A stretch of DNA of 64,000 nt, taken from the NCBI GenBank assembly GCA_947069175.1, contig CAMTDV010000013.1, forward strand, positions 57,356,610 to 57,420,609, in the 5' to 3' direction. The notes below the pieces were generated by a model. That model saw only the letters and a list, made by a program, of their open reading frames with translations, was not told where the DNA came from and ran no database searches. The DNA is from Scalesia atractyloides (Eukaryota; Streptophyta; Magnoliopsida; Asterales; Asteraceae). The position numbers and the translations under genes are program-made. Shown piece by piece: positions 36,001 through 47,979 of this stretch (the first letter of the stretch is position 1; the number at the start of each line of letters is the position of its first letter).

Positions 36001-37736
36001 TTTTTTTTAATCCTAGTATTAGAATTCCCTTCACTTTATTGCACATTGAATTATAGTGTTATAGTAAGTGATCGAGTCTTGGCCCATTTATCTACTTATG
36101 TGGGCACTATGGCTGGTGTGCTGCTTTAAGAGATTTTTTCCCTTTGCTCTGTGACGGCTGGATTTTTCTCTTCTTTATTTACTTTTTCTATTTCTTTTTT
36201 ATTTCTCATATCTTGCATTAGTCTCACTCCTTATCAGAATACAGGTGATATAGTTAAGTGAGACACTCTTTAACGGAACATTTTAAGCCAACATATGTCA
36301 TTTATAATTAATAAGATTCATACGGTATCTAAAGAAAACGAATAGTGTCTGTTAAATACCAGGTGACATTCACGGGCAATATAGCGATCTGTTAAGGCTG
36401 TTTGAATATGGCGGGTTTCCTCCAGAAGCAAATTATCTGTTTTTAGGGGATTATGTGGATCGTGGCAAACAGAGTCTAGAAACTATATGCCTTTTACTCG
36501 CCTACAAAATCAAATATCCCGAAAATTTCTTTCTTCTAAGAGGAAACCACGAATGTGCTTCCATCAACAGGATTTACGGATTCTACGACGAATGTAAACG
36601 ACGTTTTAACGTTAGGCTTTGGAAAACGTTTACCGATTGTTTCAACTGTCTTCCTGTGGCTGCTCTTATTGATGACAAAATAATATGCATGCACGGCGGT
36701 CTTTCTCCTGATCTAACAGACATGGATCAAATAAGAAACTTATCTCGTCCAAGCGACGTTCCGGATACGGGTTTACTTTGTGATTTACTTTGGTCAGATC
36801 CTAATAAAGAAACGAAAGGTTGGGGAATGAATGATAGGGGAGTCTCGTATATTTTCGGTGCAGATAAAGTGGCTGAGTTTTTAATGCAGCATGATATGGA
36901 CCTTGTTTGCCGTGCCCATCAGGTTATTTGCAATATGTGTTTTATATTGATATCAAATGTGGCAAAATGGTCGAGCCAGATGGGTTGAAACATATTCGGT
37001 CAGAATGGGTAACTTCAAAACGGGTCGGTTTCATTGCAACTATTTTGCATTTTTTTTAATTTAATAAATAACTAATGATTAAATTAGGGATGTGAACGGA
37101 CCGAAGTTCAACGAACAGTTCGGGAACCGTTTGGTGGGAAGTTCGTTTACTTTCTTTCGATTAATACATGAATGAATGTGAACAAGAAATTCGTTCGATA
37201 GTTAAATGAAGGAACACGAATAGAGGTCTTGTTCGTTGAATTGTGTTCGTGAACGTTCGATAATGTGTTCATGAACATTCATTCATGTTCGTTTGTTTAT
37301 TTTCATGAAAGATTATTGGACATTTGTTCACTAGGCCTTGGTACCGAACATGAACACGACCTTGTTCGTGTTCGTTCGGTTCGTTTAGAGCCCTAATTAA
37401 CCCGAATCCTTTTGATGTATTATGGAAAGATTATTACCGGCATTTTAATACAGTTTGGGTCACTTTGGAACCGTTTGCCTTGTTTCCTATACCCTTTTGA
37501 CCCGTTAGAGGTCTTATATAGCCCGAACCATTCTGATGTATTACGGAAGCTTGTTTGTGCAGGTTGTAGAAGATGGATATGAATTCTTTGCAGATAGACA
37601 GCTTGTTACTATATTCTCTGCTCCAAATTATTGTGGCGAATTTGATAATGCCGGTGCAATGATGAGTGTTGATGAGAGCTTAATGTGTTCATTCCAAATC
37701 TTGAAGCCAGCCGACAGAAAACCTAGATTTTATTGA
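33053..37736 (+). CDS. Serine/threonine protein phosphatase PP1 catalytic subunit (TOPP-type)
   Basis: Three coding exons: 33053-33251, 36363-36922 and 37563-37736, with GT-AG introns of 3111 and 640 bp, giving 310 aa. The start MAQNGQGMDPVVLDDI fits plant PP1 (TOPP) proteins. PP1 removes phosphate from Ser/Thr in many targets, selected by regulatory subunits, in nucleus and cytosol. All metal-binding and catalytic motifs are present: GDIHGQY (D68, H70), GDYVDRG (D96), LRGNHE (N128, H129), HGG (H177), RAHQ (H252), and SAPNYCGEFDNAGAMM with C277, equivalent to the microcystin-reactive Cys. The first intron splits the Gly codon of GDIHG. The C-tail after ILKPADRKPRFY is shorter than in many plant homologues. 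Intact reading frame and canonical splice sites make it likely functional. I cannot assign a specific TOPP number. Confidence 0.95.
34129..34473. mobile_element. hAT-like MITE in PP1 intron 1
   Basis: 345 bp flanked by a perfect 8-bp duplication GTTAAAGC (34121-34128 and 34474-34481), the size made by hAT transposases. The ends are imperfectly inverted (AATAGCTGT against CATAGTTGT), and the body is full of TAGCGATCGCTAT-type short repeats. No coding capacity. Confidence 0.65.
34797..35509. mobile_element. Possible hAT-like element in PP1 intron 1
   Basis: Begins TAGGGGTGTGCATGG and ends CCCCCTA, with many copies of CGGTTTTTGG/ACCAAAACCG near both ends. This structure is common for non-autonomous hAT elements. 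The flanking 8-mers (CTGTCAAT and TGGTCAGT) match only partly. Low coding potential. Confidence 0.4.
37083..37397. mobile_element. MITE in PP1 intron 2
   Basis: 315 bp with ends ATTAGGG...CCCTAAT and a 3-bp TAA on each side, which fits Tourist/PIF-Harbinger-type insertion. The interior is built of GTTCG/CGAAC-rich inverted repeats. It takes up half of the 640-bp intron. Confidence 0.55.
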
Positions 37737-38240
37737 CTTGGTGACCCACAAGACTTTTAAGGTTAGTATCACGTTTAATACTTTCAAACGCTTTCTTTAT
37801 TTTTGACAATGTTTAAAACGAGTATTATGTCTTTGCTCATTAGATGGCTATCATCTTGCATTCTTGCCCATGGTATTATTATTTTCGGTAGGGGTGAGCA
37901 AAAACTGATTGTGCATCAGCGGGGCATGTGGACATTTTGGTTTGAGGAGTTCATATAAGTGTGAATTTTCTAATTGCCCTCTGATTGTGCAGGACTGAAG
38001 ATGGAGGATAGCAGCATTAAAGATTGCTTGCAGAGTGCAGACTAAGAGCATCTTCAAATACTTGGTGCTGATGAAGTTTTCTGTTCAGAACATGTCTTCT
38101 TTTGTTCAAGTTTTTGTGTTTTAAGATAAGTGTTGTTCCAGGATTTTTTTAACTTTATATTTAAAACAGTACTAATCAGAATCTTGTTTTCAAGACAGCA
38201 ATTTATGATGACACTGTAAATACATTTATTATTAATTTTT
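37737..38240 (+). other. PP1 3' UTR with a probable intron
   Basis: A good donor (TTTTAAG then GTTAGT, 37762) and acceptor (TTGTGCAG, ending 37992) lie downstream of the stop, which suggests a 3' UTR intron. AT-rich sequence after about 38140 would suit polyadenylation. Transcript support is needed to fix the end. Confidence 0.45.
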
Positions 38241-39326
38241 GTTTCGTTTTTTATGTTTTTGATTTTTCTAACATTTTTATAATTTTAAATATATTTATAT
38301 GATAATATTTTTTTATCATGTATGAGTTTGTTTTATTAATTATTCAACCAAGATCAATCCTTTATGCATGTAAAGAGTGAATTGTATTTTACGTTTATGT
38401 GACGATGTTTAACTAACAAAATTACAATTGATGTCTTTTATGTATTAGTTTCTCATCAGGCGGTGTCCTATAAGCCAAATACTATTAGTTGTAATATTCC
38501 AACCATATGACTGGCAAATTAGGGCATTTTTTGTCTTTTTACCCATCATTTCTCTCTATTGTCATTATCCACCATTGTAAGACATCAACACTTCAACTCT
38601 CCTTGCTAGAGCACACCCACTTTTTCATCTCTCTGGAAAACACTTAAAAGCCCTCGACCGTCGGTTCCATACGTGAAAACCGCTATCAAAATACATCGTG
38701 AATCAGAATGTAAGGGGAAAAGCGATGGAGATGGCAATGTGGTAGTGGGGGATCGAGGACTAAATGGTGAATCATGATTGCAGAATCATGATTGCTGAAC
38801 AGATTTTCTTATTCAATTTCATCCCAACCCCCTCATTTGTTGGGATCATGATTGTTGAACAAATTTTCTTGTTCAATTTCATCCCAACCCCCTTATTTGT
38901 TGGGATCTAGGTTTCAACTTCGAAGTTATCAGATATGTATTCTTCTTTGTCGTTTACCTATCGACCATCGTCGTGTTCGTCATTTTCAGTTTTTCATTGA
39001 TTCTAATCCTCAATCGCTAAAAACCCATTTTTTAGTTATTTACATACATAGTCCCTAAGCATATGAGTATTCTATTGAATTCCACACTCGTACGCAAATA
39101 ACAGAACTAGGCAAGTAAATCACAGGTCTTCTAAATTAGTCATTTTAGTTTGTTAAAGTACTGGATCAATGACGAACATGAACAGTGCACTTGAACAAGA
39201 CGTGAAAAACAACATAAATATAGAGTCATTCATTTCATTACAATCAACACAGATTACATATTGAACGAGTATACATCATCTTCTATGTAGGTCCACTTGG
39301 AGGATCAAGATAACCTACTTCCTTGT
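38241..39326. other. Intergenic, no gene recognised
   Basis: AT-rich spacer between PP1 and the C2 remnant. It contains one clear tandem duplication (38784-38908), listed separately. I see no supportable ORF. Confidence 0.5.
38784..38908 (+). repeat. Tandem duplication of about 62 bp
   Basis: Two copies of a unit starting ATCATGATTGCTGAACA and ending CATTTGTTGGG, differing at about four positions. The second copy begins at about 38846. Confidence 0.85.
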
Positions 39327-39790
39327 TGTCTAACACACAAACGAGTGCGGAATCCACGTAAGTATGCAAACGAAAGCAAAGTAACACAAACACAAAGTAA
39401 CCAAAGATTCACTATCTTGATTAACAGAAGAGAGCTAGTACAAACGCATACACACAATGTTCATACAGACACAGGGTGTTCTCTTACTAGAACTATCTAT
39501 TATGTGCTCTCTCTTACTGAAACTTTGAAGTGCTAGTCTGTTTATATAGGCCCAACACCCAACAACCCTACGAAGAAGGTTAATGGGCCACGAAGAACAG
39601 ATAGGCCCACGAAGAAGGTGTTCTTCGGGGCCTATCCTACGAACAACTAAAGGCATCACGAAGAAGCGTTCTTCGTGAATGTGTTACTCCCACGAAGAAG
39701 TAGGTTCTTCGTGGGTAGGCTGCAAACAAATAGCAAACAACAGACAACAACGGAAACAACAAGAGTACAAAACATAAACAGTTTGCATGC
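39327..39790 (-). repeat. C2 LTR-like promoter region with CGAAGAA palindromes
   Basis: A minus-strand TATATAAA (39541-39548) sits next to a block (39570-39718) with about eight copies of ACGAAGAA in both orientations. Two perfect palindromic groupings are CACGAAGAAGCGTTCTTCGTG and CCCACGAAGAAG...CTTCGTGGG. Its position downstream of the C2 accessory ORF on the same strand suggests the 3' LTR, with the TATA box ending U3. LTR ends were not resolved. TGTCTAACACAC at 39329 is a possible inner or outer end. Confidence 0.4.
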
Positions 39791-39995
39791 AAGCAACTGT
39801 TTTACAACGCTGACACTATTCACATCGTATCGAATGAAGATAGGAGGATATCTTGATTTGGTCGACACAACAAAACTTTATAGACGCAATAAATAAAGAC
39901 CGTTCGATTACATACGCAACTAAGAACAAGCGACAGACACAAAAGTGCATCAACAAACTCATCCTTGACTGTTGCTTGGTCTTCGGTCTTCATTT

Positions 39996-40945
39996 CTACT
40001 GCCCTGCTTCGGACCATGAGCTTGCAACGTGAATCCCTCGATAATAACAAAAACAAGCGACGCGTTGGAATAACAAAGCTTGATGAACGCCCTTGTCTTC
40101 GTAGAAGATGTCGTGTTGAAAGAGCGTCTTGATGTCACTAGCGGACATGTCCTTGATCCACACTGGATCAAGCATACGAAAATTTTCTTCGTTGTTCTTG
40201 AAGACCATAACAGCTTCATGGGTGTCCGAGTCATAACACCACAACACCATGTTTCCAAGAAAGTCTTGCTTCATCGGCATGAGCAGAATTTTGTCCATAA
40301 CCTTCACCGTCTTGTATACAAGCTTGTAACGTGCAGTGTTGGTGTCTGGATCTGGCGTGTACTTGACCTGCTCGTGCATTGGAAACTGTGGTCTGTAAAC
40401 TCGTCCTTCCAACCCTTTCGATGTTCCATCCTTAGCTTGCGAGCGAATAGCGTAACACCTTCAAAGTTTGATCGATTGATCACATTTAGCTACGCTAAAG
40501 CTGCAACATCATAAAATGGTAAAGTTAGTAAGCTAAGGAGCGACTTGAAATACTGGATCCCATGTTCGCGCTTCACCGCCATGCAGTGTAATTCCTTCAC
40601 GAACATCCAACTAAGAATTCTTCCTTGAGGACAATCTTTCTCAAACTTCATATAGTCAATTTGAACTGGAGGAAGATCTGGCTTTGGAGTCTTTGCCAAA
40701 AACTGTTTTCTCCATTCTTCAAAAGTATCGGTGGGAACATCAGATGTATCACTACTTTTCAACTATTCACCGATCTCATCCATGTTATTCTGAAGCCAGT
40801 CAACATCAAACGGATTGAACTCCGTTCCATCTTCTCGAACATACTTAGATTTCTCCGCTTCACCTTCAAACACGATCTCCTCTAGATCATCAACATTCGT
40901 CACATCCGATTCACTTGGTATTTCATCGATAGTAGCATCATCTAC
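39996..40945 (-). pseudogene. C2 accessory ORF remnant (same family as C1 accessory protein)
   Basis: Three minus-strand frames in sequence: an acidic segment (40945-40763, EIVFEGEAEKSKYVREDG), a middle block (40762-40490, GRILSWMFVKELHCMAVKRE), and a C-terminal block (40412-39996) with VLWCYDSDTHEAVMVFKN and CFCYYRGIHVASSWSE. The C-terminal block aligns loosely with the end of the C1 accessory ORF near 250-400, which supports a shared accessory protein. Function unknown. E4 is inserted at 40945/40946 and removes the N-terminal part; its right-hand continuation is outside the window. The breaks show it is not translated as one protein. Confidence 0.55.
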
Positions 40946-43900
40946 TGTCACACCCGGATTTCCAACCCGAAATCCATACACCGGTGGGCCCGGGTGGGGA
41001 GTATCGTGACGTCAGTTAATAATTATCATAGTCAATTAAACACGGCACAACGAAAGTCTTGAAGTAAAATTACTATTACAAACCAAATGTTCGAAAATAC
41101 AAAATAATATACAGGCTCGTAATAGAAGATCCACAGGCGGATCATAAATTGTACATGGAAAGAATATAAAACAGACTTTAGGCAGATTTAGGATTTGCAA
41201 GATCCTCTATCACTACCGAGCAGCTTTCGGCCTATTTCGTATTGTACCTGCAGTTTAGCCTTTGGACGATACGTCAGCTTACGCTGGTAAATACACCCAA
41301 CTGACTCATTTTGAAAACTTTAAAATAATTTTTAAGTGCAAAATGGCACAAAATCCTTTTTTTAACTTGGGAAAGTTGACCTTGCAACCTTGTATCAGAT
41401 TCACATGTTTGTCAATACATACAGGGCCCGGGACAGAAACCGAGACATGATTAAATACACATCACTCAGGTACTCACGAAGGAGTCATCCCCAACGTCTT
41501 GGGCATATTGCATATGAGCATCAAAAGGTGTATGCCTACACCCCGTGCTAAAGTCGTGGCCAATAACTATGTATTAAGCCGAGGATATCCAGGACACGGT
41601 AATTTAACCCCCGATGTTTAAGTTATCAAACAAAACTGATTAAAACGAAATATGCGGGTTTACTAGCCACAAGCGGGCATTCGATTGACCCCATTTTGCA
41701 CCAAGCAGTAACAATTTACTATATTCCAAGCCCGTATAGGGAAAATAAGTCGAGAGTATTTACCTGAGCTAGTCTTCTTCTTTTATTTTTAAATAACTCA
41801 GCCGTATACAAAAGTACCAAGTGCAGATAGCATTTACCGGGAAGGCTCTAGTCTGGATTATGGCATAAGCTAGCCTATTAAATACTAACGGTCTTATAAA
41901 CCGAATAGTGTACATGATCATTACGTATAACGCTTTATTAAACGATGATCGGATAGAATGTAGTTTAATCTGGACAAGTACTTGACTTGCATAATATGGG
42001 TAAACTATAAACATTCTGGATTTTGAAACTTAAATGACAAGGTTAAACCCGTTTCCGTTAATTTCTATAAAATAGTTACATACACGTAACCGTGCGCATA
42101 TTAGCGATATCGGGTAACCGGAAAAGTTATGGACAAGTTCTATATGCCATTATACTTCAAATAAGTTAAGACAACTTGTATGCCTGTTAAGGTTTTAAAA
42201 CGAAATTATGCCTCATAAGGGCATTTTGGTAATTTTATACCGGAACTTGAATATAATTTAATGTTATAGTTATAAGTATTCTGGAAAAATACTTTATTTA
42301 TGATATAATATTTGTAGGATGTCAATTATATGTGTAAATTATCTTTTATGACCAAACTATGCACCGAAGGGGCATTTTGGTCATTTTACACATAGTTCAT
42401 AAATTATTTGGGATTATGAGTTTATAACATGTACCTACTGTAAATATGTTTAAAATAAGTTTTAAAATCAGTAGGTAACAAGTCTTGGTCCATTAATATG
42501 GTTTAAAACCATACTATGCGCCGAAACGGCACTTATGTCGTAAAATGATGTTTTATGCGATGTTTAATGAAAACTGACATTAGGGTCAGATTAAAATGTC
42601 TTATATATGTTATTTAATATAATACATCAGTAGGTAATTGATTTACCTTGAAAAAATTTGATTAAAACCATTTTATAAGCCACAAGGGCTAAAACCGTCA
42701 TTTATCGTCATAGTTTTAAGGACCTGTTTGAAAACTCAGTTTATAACATGGTTTAACATCCCAAATAATGCTACTTATAATATTACATCAGTAGAAAACT
42801 CATTTTCAAGTTTATTATCATTAAAACCTTGATTTATGTAAATATGGCATTTTGGTCAAAGATGGCATTATTATGGAATTTGCGCATAAACTTGGATTCT
42901 GATTATGATCATGTAATATAACCTCAGAGGGTTATGCTACATTATATTATGATCATAATGCAACTTTAGATCAGTAGGTAACTAATCTAAATCGGGTAAG
43001 AATCGAAAGTCAAAGCTGAAGTCAAACTTCGTGATTTTCGGTTGCGAACCGACCCTAGAACTGAATTGATGAGTCGAACATGTTCTAATGTTAATAATTA
43101 TTCGAACAATGGCTGGACCACAATGGTCTTAACCGAAAGTCAAAGCATTTTCCATAAAACGCTTGACTTTTGGCTATAAAAGCCTACAAACGAAAATGCA
43201 AGAGCAAGGAACACTTACAAGAGGTTCCTACAATGCAAGAGAACTAAGTTGGATGCTCCTTTAGCTAGGAACTTCCAGAGGAGGGAGAAGAGTTATGATT
43301 TAGAAAGGTGCAAGTTCAAATGGTGAACTTGATCACCTATTTATAGTTGGAGAACTCAAAGGAGGTGAAGCCAGGTGTTTAGGGGTGTAAGAAGAAGCTT
43401 ACAAGTGTCCCAAAACGTGGCATAGCATTTTAGAGAAGCCTTGGTTTCGAATTAATGGTTTTGGAGTTTTGCTTGGTCTCCAAACAAAAATTTCCGCAGC
43501 AGATGCTCTCTTGCGGGCCGCGAGAGGCATAAGCCCTGCCTTTCGCGCCCCGCGAGCGCCTTAAAGGCACTTTCAAACTTTAACACTTTAGCCCCTTAAC
43601 TTATAAAAGCTTATAAAAACTTATTTAAACACCTTTTAGGCACTTTTAGCCCTCCGTAGCCAATACTTGGCATACCCGGGATTATGCCCGGTTATTGTCG
43701 AGCTCTCGGTTCGTTAAAAGGTCACTCAGAGGTATAAATTAACATGTTGACACTTTTAATCCCTCCATCATCCAACTTTTCACATAATTACAAAATTGAG
43801 CCATCTTGTCCAACAAGTGGACACGCATAAGAGTTAGGACTTCGTAAAGGATCACTCAGAGGCTTATTATAAGCATGTTGATTCCGATGTCACTCAGAGG

Positions 43901-44050
43901 CTAATGATTTAAGCATGTTGACATATCAGTCACTCAGAGGCTATGTTTGAGCATGTTGACGCCTTTAGTCCTTATTGGTCTTTAACAGACTATATTTAAA
44001 ATACAACACGTGTCACTATACTATTGGACACGATTTTACAGGGTGTTACA
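40946..44050 (-). repeat. E4 3' LTR (left copy)
   Basis: 3105 bp, from TGTCACACCCGGATTTCC to GGTGTTACA. A minus-strand TATAAATA is at 43338-43345. Near the U3 end (43719-43960) there are four loose copies of a unit of about 45 bp containing GTCACTCAGAGGCT and AGCATGTTGAC. A GC-rich patch with CGCGAG/CTCGCG motifs lies at 43510-43565. Several CATCAGTAGGTAA copies recur between 42430 and 42990. Confidence 0.9.
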
Positions 44051-44066
44051 TCCTCACCCCTTAAAA
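44051..44066 (-). other. E4 polypurine tract
   Basis: The minus strand reads TTTAAGGGGTGAGGA directly before the LTR start TGTAAC. Confidence 0.7.
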
Positions 44067-44079
44067 AAATCTCGACTTC

Positions 44080-47000
44080 GAGATTTTATTCAAAAAGATG
44101 GGGGTACTTTTGTCGCATAGTGGACTCAACCCCCATGTATACTCGGGACCTCTAAAAGCGTCCCACTTAACCTTTACTATAGGTATCATTTTTCTTCGGA
44201 GCTTCTTAACCTGTCGATCCTCGATCGAAATTGGTTTCTCAATGAACCTCAGGTTTTCATCAATTTGCACATCTTCATGCGACATTGCTAGCGACTCATC
44301 GGCTAGACATTTCTTAAGGTTAGATATGTGGAATACATCATGAATTCCACTAAGCTCCTCTGGCAACCTAAGCTTATAAGCTACAGTGCCGACACATTCG
44401 ATTATCTCGAAGGGTCCTCTAAATATTGGGCTTAACTTGCCCTTCTTTCCAAAACGCATCACACCTTTCCAGGGTGATACTTTCAGCATGACTTTGTCCC
44501 CTATTTGGAACTTAAGAGGTTTTACGCCTCTTGTCAGCATAGCTCTTCTGCTTATCCTTGGCAGCTTTGAGACGATCACAGATTTGTATAATCTTTTCCC
44601 TGGTCTCCAGGACAATCTCTGGTCCTGATAGTCAGGCTTCCCCAACTTCTGCCAACACACGGGTGTTCTACATTTTCTCCCATACAAGGCCTCAAAAGGA
44701 GCAGCCTTGATGCTCGGATGATAACTGTTATTGTATGAGAATTCTATTAGGGGTAAGTGGTCATCCCAACTTCCACCTAAATCAATCACACATGCCCTAA
44801 GCATGTCTTCCAGTGTCTGGATAGTACGCTCACTCTGACCATCAGTCTGCGAAAGGTAAGCCGTACTAAAATTTAATCGCGTGCCTAACGATTGTTGGAA
44901 ACTTTTCCAAAAGTGAGATGTGTATCTAGTATCTCTGTTAGATACAATAGATACCGACACACCATGTAGGGACACAATCTTGTCCACATACAACTTAGCC
45001 AATTTATCTGAATTATACGTTTCTTTAATTGGCAAGAAATGCGCTGACTTGGTCAACCTATCCACTATGACCCAAATAGTGTCGTTTCCACTTTTGGTCT
45101 TAGGTAACTTGGTAATCAAATCCATAGTTACCATTTCCCATTTCCATGTGGGAATCTCAAGTTGTTGTAGAAGTCCTGACGGTTTCTGATGTTCGGCCTT
45201 AACTTGCGAACACGTCAGACACTTAGCTACATAAGTGGCTATGGATTTCTTCAAACCCATCCACCAATAATTCTTCTTCAAGTCTTGATACATCTTGTCA
45301 CCACCCGGGTGAACTGAGTATCTCGAACTATGTGCTTCTTGGAGGATTAGATCTCTAAGTCCTCTAAAGACTGGAACCCAAATTCTATCATTAAATCTAA
45401 GGATTCCATCTTTTCCAGGCGTTAATTGATCAATAGTTCCGCCTAATCCCTCATTAGGAATATTAGCCTCTAATAAGGCTTGCTTTTGTGCATCTAATAA
45501 CTTTTCATTTAAGCTATTTCTGAGCTCAATGATCTTAGCGTTAATCCTTATAGGTTTAACCTTTTCCCTGCGACTTAAGGCATCGGCAACTACATTTGCC
45601 TTGCCTGGATGGTAGCGAATCTCGAATCATAATCATTAAGTTTTTCCATCCATCGGCGTTGTCGCATGTTCAATTCCTTCTGATTGAACAGATGTTGGAG
45701 ACTTTTATGATCAGTGTATATAATACACTTCGTGCCATACAAGTAATGTCTCCAAAGTTTTAGTGCAAATACAACGACACCCAGTTCCAAATCATGGGTG
45801 GTGTAATTCTTTTCATGCACCTTTAATTGTCGTGATGCTAGGCAATTACCTTACCATTTTTCATTAGCACACAGCCCATACCGGTGTGTGATGCATCACA
45901 ATAGACAACAAAATTCTCAATAACCTTAGGTAGAGATAACACAGGAGCGTTGCTCAACTTGTGTTTAAGAATCTCGAAAGATTCTTGTTTCTTTGGACCC
46001 CAATTATATTTAACATTCTTACGGGTCAACGTAGTTAGAGGAGTGGCTATTCTTGAAAAGTTCTCAATGAACCTCCTATAATAACCGACAAATCCTAAGA
46101 AACTACGAACCTCCGTTGGGGTCTTGGGCACTTCCCAATTTATGATGGCTTCAATCTTGGCGGGATCCACTTGGATACCATGCTTAGTTATAACATGTCC
46201 AAGGAATTGGACTTTTCTAAGCCAAAATTCGCATTTGGAGAACTTTGCATAAAGTTTCTCCTGTCTTAATAATTCTAGGATGCACCGAAGATGTTTCTCA
46301 TGATCAGCTTGATTACGAGAATAGATAAGTATGTCGTCTATGAAGATAATGACAAACTTATCAAAATACGGTTTGGAGACTCTGTTCATGAGGTCCATGA
46401 ATGCTGCAGGTGCATTTGTGAGCCCAAAAGGCATCACCAAGAACTCAAAATGACATAGTGGGTTCTGAAGGCTGTCTTGGGAAAATCTTCACTTCTAACC
46501 TTCAGTTGATGATATCCTGATCTCAAATCGATCTTAGAAAAGTAACTAGCCCCTTGGAGTTGGTCGAATAAATCATCGATCCTGGTCAGAGGATATCTAT
46601 TCTTAATTGTTAGCTTGTTCAGCTTCCGTAGTCGATGCACATTCGCATTGAACCGTCTTTCTTCTTTACGAAAAGGATAGGAGCTCCCCAAGGCGAGGAA
46701 CTAGGCTGAATAAAGCCTTTCTCCAAGAGTTCATCCAACTGCGCCCTCAATTAGTTCATCTCCGTTGGTGCTAGCCTATATGGAGCTCTAGCCACTGGTG
46801 CTGATCCTGGGAGGATATCTATTCTAAACTCCACTTGCCTGTCTGAAGGTAGGCCTAGTAATTCCTCAAGGAAAAAATCGGGATATTCTGAGATGACTGG
46901 TAGGTCCTCCATGTTTGGCTTAGGCTCATTTATGGTAACTTGTGCCATGTAGATGACACATCGCTTTCCTCAAACACTTGGATGCCTTAAATAATGACAC

Positions 47001-47340
47001 CTTGTCTGGCAGTCCATAGTGTGAGTCTCCGGGGATGGTGATCATTTCACCAGATGGGGTTTTGATTTCGATGAGCTTTTTATCGCAGGTAATGCGGGCT
47101 TGGTTATAAGATAACCAATCCATACCTAAGACAACATCGAACCCCACCAATTTCATTGGCAAAAGAGAGATAGGGATGGAATGATTTTAATGGATATAGA
47201 GCATCCATCAAGAATGGAAGAAGCAGTTGCTAAGGTTCCATCGGCGAGTTCTATCTCATAAATTTTATCTAGAGTTCTTATGGGTAAATTTAATAGTTTA
47301 CTAAACTTATGATCAACAAATGATTTATCCGCACCCTAAT
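44080..47340 (-). pseudogene. E4 pol, decayed
   Basis: Remnants in Ty3/Gypsy order. Protease: its active-site triplet reads Asp-stop-Gly at 47330-47342, followed by MDWLSYNQARITC at 47162-46926. RT: RKLNKLTIKNRYPLTRIDDL (46691-46434) and FIDDILIYSRNQADHE (46440-45838). RNase H: YCDASHTGMGCVLM and THDLELGVVVFALKLWRHY (45820-45590). Integrase: a 410-codon frame (45293-44061) with CLTCSQVKAEHQ, MDLITKLP, IVSNRDTRY (the second catalytic Asp is Asn) and SERTIQTLEDML. The GPFEIIECVG module follows. The chromodomain-like tail is frameshifted near 44130, and its natural ending STMRQKYPHLFE reads in another frame. Not functional. Confidence 0.9.
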
Positions 47341-47760
47341 CGAAAAGAACTCTAGCATAAATATCATTAACGGGGAAAGTACATGTTGTGACGTTATTGT
47401 ATTAACAGCTTCCTTAACAGTCAGCCGAAAGGCGCGTGCATTCCCCTTTTTGGCCTCTCCAGGCTTCAGATTATTATTCTTTGAACTCTTAGGGCAGTTA
47501 GTTGCAATGTGCCCTTTTTCGTTTGAAGAGTGAACGGAGCTCTCCCTATGAGCTGAAGATGGTGGAATAGATAAAGGTCTAGAGCGAGTAGAACTCGGCT
47601 CTCTAAGCCTTTCGATGGCCTTTCCCATGGCCTTTTCAACAACCGCATCAATGCGAGCTTGAAAATTATCGTCATCTATATTTTTGTTTTCGGCGTTATT
47701 AGATTCAACATTCCTGTGGCTACTTTGTGCTTCATTTGAGTAGCCATCCTTAAGTCTTGG
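47341..47760 (-). pseudogene. E4 gag C-terminal end with damaged zinc knuckle
   Basis: Encodes DDDNFQARIDAVVEKAMGKA, then a Ser/Pro-rich stretch, then SSNEKGHIATNCPKSS. The latter is a CCHC knuckle whose first cysteines have been lost. Another frame of the same DNA is open but shows no motif. It precedes the protease, as in normal gag-pol order. Confidence 0.65.
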
Positions 47761-47979
47761 GTTCTATATACCAACAAAAATTTGTTTAGCCGTGGTATAT
47801 TAACCATATCGGCTTTCAACATTGGATATAACAATCCGTTGCCTATACTAGTGTGAATAACATCACAACTCTTAGGCTTAACATATCTATATTTGGCCTA
47901 GGTCTTAATAGGACCATCATAGGCAAATTACAATCTGGACATAGTCCATATATTATAGACAGGGGATCACAATGTCACA

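Noticed and set aside
39570..39718. Heat-shock element cluster
   Set aside because: GAA and TTC blocks are present, but the inverted pairs are separated by 3 nt or more rather than the required 2, so the name is not justified.
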